Shown one piece after another: positions 13,901 through 16,718 of a stretch of DNA of 16,718 nucleotides. Location of the stretch: NCBI GenBank assembly GCA_000436035.1, contig FR893197.1, forward strand, positions 1 through 16,718, written 5' to 3'. Both the position numbers and the translations under genes were made by a program. The notes beneath the pieces are model-generated. The model saw only the letters and a program-made list of their open reading frames with translations, searched no databases and was not told the origin of the DNA. Within the stretch, counting starts at the first letter, position 1; each line of letters opens with the position of its first letter. This stretch comes from Prevotella sp. CAG:732. Lineage in GTDB: Bacteria > Bacteroidota > Bacteroidia > Bacteroidales > Bacteroidaceae.

Positions 13901-16696
13901 CGCATTGATGATTTCAGCCGTATTCCAACTGATATCGCTGTTGCTATCAATCTTAATTCCTGTCACAGTATATTGAAGCGGTGGAACCATAGCAGCAAAC
14001 TCACCGGTCTTAGGGTCGGTCTTGATGGTAATGATACGTGCATTATCGGCAGAACCGGAACCCACAGTAGTAGTAGAGTTACAAACAGCATCAGCAGGAA
14101 CAGCAAATACTCTATCGGTCTTTGCCGTCACATATTCATAAGCCTGTCCATTCTTTTCCACACTCACATTCATACTATAAGTATCAGAAGCCTTCAGGGT
14201 CAATGTAGCCTGACCAATGTTGTTGACAGACTGTCCCAAACCAAGCGGTTTTTCATTCTCTACCGCACCACCCGTCACACGACCTACGATAGGTACAAGC
14301 GTGGTGTCGTAGAAAGTAAGACCAGGCAAAGGTCTAGTGAACTCATAAGTGAGCATATCATTGCTTTCTTCCAACTGGGTAGGATAATATCCCATACCCT
14401 TATACGACTTGCCATCTGCATTACAGAACTCATGACCGATCTTGCTGGCACTGATATAGTGATAGCCGATAGGCACGCTGATGGTATATTCACCCTTTTC
14501 GTTGGTTTGGATAAACTCACCATCCTTGGTGCAAGACACACCATCCACGGCAAACTGCACACCCTCTACAGGGATTGTAGTACCTTGATAATATACGACA
14601 CCGCTGACAGGGAATGAACTGACATCCTGGAAGTCCACACCATTGTGAACGAGCGACTGTGCACTGACAAAGCGGTTTGCCTTGGCAGCAGAGAACTCAT
14701 GTATGCCCTTGGAAGGACGGATAGTATAGCTGGTACCATCGCCAGAGAAAGGCACGCCACTGATGGTATAGTTACCATTCACGTCGGTATATGCCGACAA
14801 GGAGAGCTGATCCTCCGAAGGCACGTCATCGGTAACAGCCATATTACTGATGATACCATGGTTACCATTAGAGACACCACCCGTCTTCGAATAGTCATAA
14901 GCAATGGTTTGATTAGTAATACCCTCATCAAACTTATAATACAAGTAGAGTCCATCCTCACTACCCGACAGCGTGTGATTATAGTTCTTCTTGATTTGGT
15001 CGTCTGTCAAATCCTTTGTCCAGAAGCGACATTCATCGATGACACCAGAGAAACTATACCCTTGTTTTCTACTAATACCATACCATAAACCAACTAAGGA
15101 CCAAGAATTCCAACCCTGATTCAGTATTTTTTCATTTATCTCATAATCACCCGTCATTGCTTGAGTAAGTGAAGAACTTTGCTGATTTCCTTCTTCATCA
15201 ATAACACATATTTTATATCTTGAATAGCCATCAAAAGAAATCGCTATATGATAGAATTTATCTTTTGAGATTTTAATTGAATTTGCCCATGTTCGATACG
15301 ATATATAATATTTTCCATTATTCACATGTGGTATTGCCATACTAAGTTCACCATTGAAATAAACCACCAAGCCAAGACATCTGGCAGAAAACAAAAGTGC
15401 CTTGTCATTTGGATATTCGTTTATCTTGACATATGTCTGGGCTGTCCATGGCTTATTCAATAATGCAACAATCTCTTTCGCAGTCTTAGATACACCGACA
15501 CTACCAAGAACGCCCTTTGTTGCCCTCAGTGCGTGGAAAGCTTTCAACTTTTCTCCTTCTGCATTATTTGCATCAGCAATTACTTTTACACTATCAACCG
15601 CTGTACCCGTGTCATAAGATACACGACCACTGAATACACCTGTAGCAAGTGCAAAACCATCAGTTTCCTTAGAACCACCAGGAGATATGGTAGCCACTGC
15701 ACTACCATTTTCCTTGCACTTGCGATAGCACTCCACTTCATATTGGTAATACGAACCAGGTTGTGCGGAGTTATCCTCGTAAGTATATGTATCTGCAACG
15801 CCAGAAGTAGTGTATATCGTTTGATAATCCGCACTACCTCCTAAAAGACGACGACGCACATTGAAATATGTCAAATCCGTACCTACTTGAGTAACATTCC
15901 AAGTAATACGTACCGTACCACTATAATCACCACGACTCGCCGTCACGCCAGTCACCTCCGAATTGCCTGCAATACTGCCTTGGCATATATCAGAAGAGAA
16001 AGTCGTTTCTTGCGCTGCAACTTTCGCCATATACTGATAAGAAGCGCAACCATTAGCCACATTTGTATCATCGAAAGAATAACTCTCTAAGTCTTTGTCA
16101 TTGATTGTTGCTTCTTTATAAACCTCTCCCCAATCGGTTGTTCCTCTCACACGACGATAGAATTGGAGTTTATAGGCATTTGAAGACGAAGCGTTCTGAA
16201 ACGAAGAGAAGTTACAAGTCACGGTAATTTTGTTGTCTTGATTACTCGTTGCCGATATAGAGTTAAGCGGATTGCTCTTTCCGATGGATATCGAAGTGCT
16301 CTTATACAAATTGGTAGCATCCTCTGGCTTCATGATGGTAGTATTCCATTCGTCCGGCTGGAATGCCACATAATAATAATATTTAGTATCATAGTCCTTA
16401 GTACTCTCATCGACATATGACACCTCACCATCGCTATAAGCCAATTCTGTCAATTTCTCATAAGTAGTAGAACCGCTTTTCTGGCGGAAGACCACCCACT
16501 TACCATCTGTTGTAACATGGCTCGCATCAGCTATTTCAGGCGACCAGGTAATCGTCACGTTCTTCGTCCAAGAGTTCGTGTATGCAGAAATCGACTTTGG
16601 ACGTGGATATCCATTGACCCAATGGTCCCTCTCATAACTTCTATTAAAATAGACATTATTCTCAATATAATTGTCACCATTAAGAGCAATACTGCG
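7916..16696 (-). CDS. Giant modular surface protein (FN3, LamG, Ig-like, T9SS sorting domain), 5' end broken or incomplete
   Basis: At least 2,926 residues of open frame. Residue numbers here count from the GTG at 16558 (2,880 residues), the only standard non-ATG start near the left of the frame. Modules in order: three FN3-like repeats (1-300); a carboxypeptidase-regulatory-like fold split by LamG-1 (303-330, LamG 345-560, 583-615); a second such domain (647-710); long beta-rich stretches with LRDPAGSGSNAYVEEG (about 1115) and AGQTSCPYE (about 1510); CARDB/Ig-like modules (1530-1780); an SbsA-type Ig fold split by LamG-2 (1840-2008) and LamG-3 (2031-2217); a module shared with the small downstream protein (2425-2509); two GWxW modules (2548-2695); T9SS tail (2840-2880, YDLNGRRV … GNKKFVHLNK). 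The likely role is adhesion or glycan binding at the cell surface. Coding sequence (VNGYPRPKSISAY) continues upstream of 16558 until in-frame stops at 16697-16699 and 16709-16711, with no ATG and no signal peptide, so the real start lies beyond the window or the gene is frameshifted. Confidence 0.85.
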   Translation of the reverse strand, partial: RSIALNGDNYIENNVYFNRSYERDHWVNGYPRPKSISAYTNSWTKNVTITWSPEIADASHVTTDGKWVVFRQKSGSTTYEKLTELAYSDGEVSYVDESTKDYDTKYYYYVAFQPDEWNTTIMKPEDATNLYKSTSISIGKSNPLNSISATSNQDNKITVTCNFSSFQNASSSNAYKLQFYRRVRGTTDWGEVYKEATINDKDLESYSFDDTNVANGCASYQYMAKVAAQETTFSSDICQGSIAGNSEVTGVTASRGDYSGTVRITWNVTQVGTDLTYFNVRRRLLGGSADYQTIYTTSGVADTYTYEDNSAQPGSYYQYEVECYRKCKENGSAVATISPGGSKETDGFALATGVFSGRVSYDTGTAVDSVKVIADANNAEGEKLKAFHALRATKGVLGSVGVSKTAKEIVALLNKPWTAQTYVKINEYPNDKALLFSARCLGLVVYFNGELSMAIPHVNNGKYYISYRTWANSIKISKDKFYHIAISFDGYSRYKICVIDEEGNQQSSSLTQAMTGDYEINEKILNQGWNSWSLVGLWYGISRKQGYSFSGVIDECRFWTKDLTDDQIKKNYNHTLSGSEDGLYLYYKFDEGITNQTIAYDYSKTGGVSNGNHGIISNMAVTDDVPSEDQLSLSAYTDVNGNYTISGVPFSGDGTSYTIRPSKGIHEFSAAKANRFVSAQSLVHNGVDFQDVSSFPVSGVVYYQGTTIPVEGVQFAVDGVSCTKDGEFIQTNEKGEYTISVPIGYHYISASKIGHEFCNADGKSYKGMGYYPTQLEESNDMLTYEFTRPLPGLTFYDTTLVPIVGRVTGGAVENEKPLGLGQSVNNIGQATLTLKASDTYSMNVSVEKNGQAYEYVTAKTDRVFAVPADAVCNSTTTVGSGSADNARIITIKTDPKTGEFAAMVPPLQYTVTGIKIDSNSDISWNTAEIINATDPQATSADSIKVEDGYKKFEYVASLKKSYRSPAILDVVQKNVEAEGAFGEPTYELVAEDGTKRLIELYNKEKTFTLPKTANADAYTFGYPVFVQRGNYEFDLSLYEKYYNHDADAPVKESKVPLANNTVNITNQMGFGTSVYVTGDKDGEVYESSQTEIELDSLGHGTYSWQAGSPNILTPYTRTLTMSYPIDGVEKNWSGNGFQGIVLGQLTSGSNFVTSGPDEVIMILRDPAGSGSNAYVEEGQSFSTTKMRGGTIKYANETSVKASMGCETTITTGTAGMGALVTKDTKIEVKNELEVGVKIDEEVRMGNTTVQTITTTKRISTSDQPEYVGDQGDVFIGSSVNYNFGNARQVGIYAADANSVPALEKRDVMSVGTRYGTEFSYTQNYVENVLLPNFKKLRNSCLVHVNSYDGYVNNTDKPVYITKLSNTDSRLGSNNSDKKVWGAKASKSGELSGESYKMVLPKSAYNGSQLKDDYVASDTIAWYNAQISAWTQVLANNEKAKVTAIENAEYKRTNYSFDAGSSVSSSTQSVNSKDFTVESETSLLIVGSGKLGFAFDGNGVEVFTKDEKGGGVTTSDGSTEESSREVGFSLVETGDADALSIDVIDAPDGFGPIFYTRAGQTSCPYEDEVKTQYYRPGTTIQTKTAQVEQPHLSAKETSVTGVPSGKPATFTIYLQNTSEADIDSYFNLNVVDSSNPNGAAVKMDGKDVTAGRTILVPAGETVTKTLQISQTNPDIYDYKDLQLRMSSTCDSNIEEILKLSAYFQQTSSDVSLKSAESAINLETGTSMHLTISNYDKNARGMKSVRLQVQQQGNPQWLTVKEWVVSEKEAAADKNKGLLPDEGTFNYVFSMANNDTYPDGQWNIRTITVSNFGGEEVTKSSEVISFYKDMARPQVISNPNPSNGVLTADSEISLTFNEDIRSGAMSKADNFSIQGELNDAQVAHDVALNLTGGEGAKTNANFNLSNKSFAVNMWMRYSAKGEVFSHGTKAGRMTVSVADDDKMVVDVNGQKFTSDNAFKKNTWQFVSFSYDAEKQTFNANYAYDAFDVVLFNNLKVGEYKGNGPVTLGEKMQGQIHDVSLWNQARPWSEAQNEMYERKTRYSDGLMGYWRLDEGHGVLATDYARSRNLVLPSATAWYLASKNYALALDGKTVVAVDASKIATTHEESYLAEFWFRAEEKQNGKANVFGFNNKDKFDIFVDEAGLLKMNVNGADYAIGSDKVTDNQWHHVAVNVLKSTSGSATVYLDGVAKKQMMASVLPAIQTSKLLLGGKYDGAQATDMLKGAIDKIRIWKGRRMGDVIKNNMYARVNKASDGLIAYYPFEEGGLDEGNAPIILATLSDQSATRSGEVKPVNVPVTLAPTSDNVPALKSVPDKQNVSFEYVASERKILVNLTEQPQRIEGCTLTVTVKNVRDSHNNYSENVTWDVYVRQNQLVWKQDEVETVKHGTEKVSIEAEINNNSGTTESWTISGLPSWLTLENETGYLPALSSKKLTFAVDPALAIGSQEATVYLTGNLGVPEPMVIKVNSTSVAPDWSVNSADYEFTMNVNGQLEINGEMSQDVNDIVAAFRGDRCVGVAKPAYFSRYDAYYVLMNVYGNAEDNGKDLTYKVFEAKTGRVLPMVEVSMDKANMFVTDNIVGTISSPNVWNAQEKVEQILNLKKGWQWSSFYVNPDNGSADELLAGIKNQVNYMISENGQWTPTSNSINEVVAGEMYKIQGNAPVSLSVVGDAIDVANDPVVIKPNWNWIGYKAPGYVSIGNAFADLEPQEGDVVKSQTAFASWNSSEWVGSLEALKSGEGYLYYSTRNQQQTFHYPSATSSAARETSMAKSMRLGGDDAVNEKTEIAQMHQGNMNVIARVVDKHGAVRSDAVVRVIDGDGELRALTDEAHADLYFITIAGENSGANLRFIVSVDGMEQVIPGTMFYRDDAIVGSLDQPLVIDLASTTGIGSVKTDEDSSEATYDLNGRRVAKHAIETVVIRGNKKFVHLNK

Positions 16697-16718
16697 TTAA
16701 ATTAATATTTAATCGTCT
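16680..16718 (-). other. Overlapping frame that may be the upstream part of the giant gene
   Basis: From the right edge of the window, the frame beginning at 16718 is open and reads RRLNINLTQYCS before TAA at 16682-16680. The giant-protein frame becomes open only at 16696, after two stops. Skipping one T in the run TATTGC (at about 16688-16690) would join the two as …INLTQY-ALNGDNYIEN…, a continuous protein-like sequence. This segment is therefore probably the tail of the 5' half of the same gene. The evidence is only 12 codons long. Confidence 0.35.

Noticed and set aside
16556..16680. Minus-strand frame starting ATG GTG ACA ATT ATA (16680) that looks like a hydrophobic N-terminus
   Set aside because: It is out of frame with the FN3-coding sequence and closes at a stop after about 42 codons; the amino acids opposite it in the giant frame are clearly protein-like.

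Overview
The window looks like chromosomal DNA from a Bacteroidales gut or oral commensal of the Prevotella/Segatella type. This rests on three secreted proteins that end in the short type IX secretion (T9SS) C-terminal sorting domain (…NGKK-hydrophobic-hydrophobic-hydrophobic-K), on promoters of the Bacteroidetes form (TTG about 19-20 bp upstream of TAnnTTTG), on the absence of Shine-Dalgarno sequences, and on a C10 cysteine peptidase built like Prevotella interpain A. Genus-level placement is inference.

Layout. Bases 1-1140 hold two housekeeping genes on the plus strand, greA and a HIT-family protein, each followed by a strong hairpin. Bases 1160-2251 (minus) encode a single-domain mannose-1-phosphate guanylyltransferase; its 3' end converges on the HIT gene and they share a hairpin terminator. 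Bases 2420-2597 are a compact tRNA-Leu(CAA) transcription unit with its own promoter and terminator. Next comes a palindrome-rich spacer (about 2680-2831), then a C10 (streptopain/interpain-like) preproprotease with a T9SS tail (2856-5420, minus) and, upstream of it on the same strand, a WYL-domain regulator (5604-6581, minus). A 120-residue protein of unknown function (6772-7134, plus) is divergent from the regulator, and the gap between them holds a palindrome that could be an operator.

Bases 7176 to the right edge are a two-gene minus-strand operon. The upstream gene is a giant surface protein of at least 2,926 residues (three FN3 modules, three LamG-like modules, carboxypeptidase-regulatory-like and Ig-like modules, T9SS tail). 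The downstream gene, only 5 bp away, is a 244-residue T9SS protein. The small protein appears to share one module with the giant one.

The most notable points are: (i) the LamG modules of the giant protein appear to be inserted inside other beta-sandwich domains, one in a carboxypeptidase-regulatory-like fold and two in a split SbsA-type Ig fold; (ii) the 5' end of the giant gene is broken near 16,690 by in-frame stops although the sequence is still coding, consistent with a one-base frameshift; (iii) an AT-rich patch lies within the first LamG; (iv) a likely operator lies between the regulator and the unknown small gene. I see no CRISPR array, insertion sequence or phage gene.
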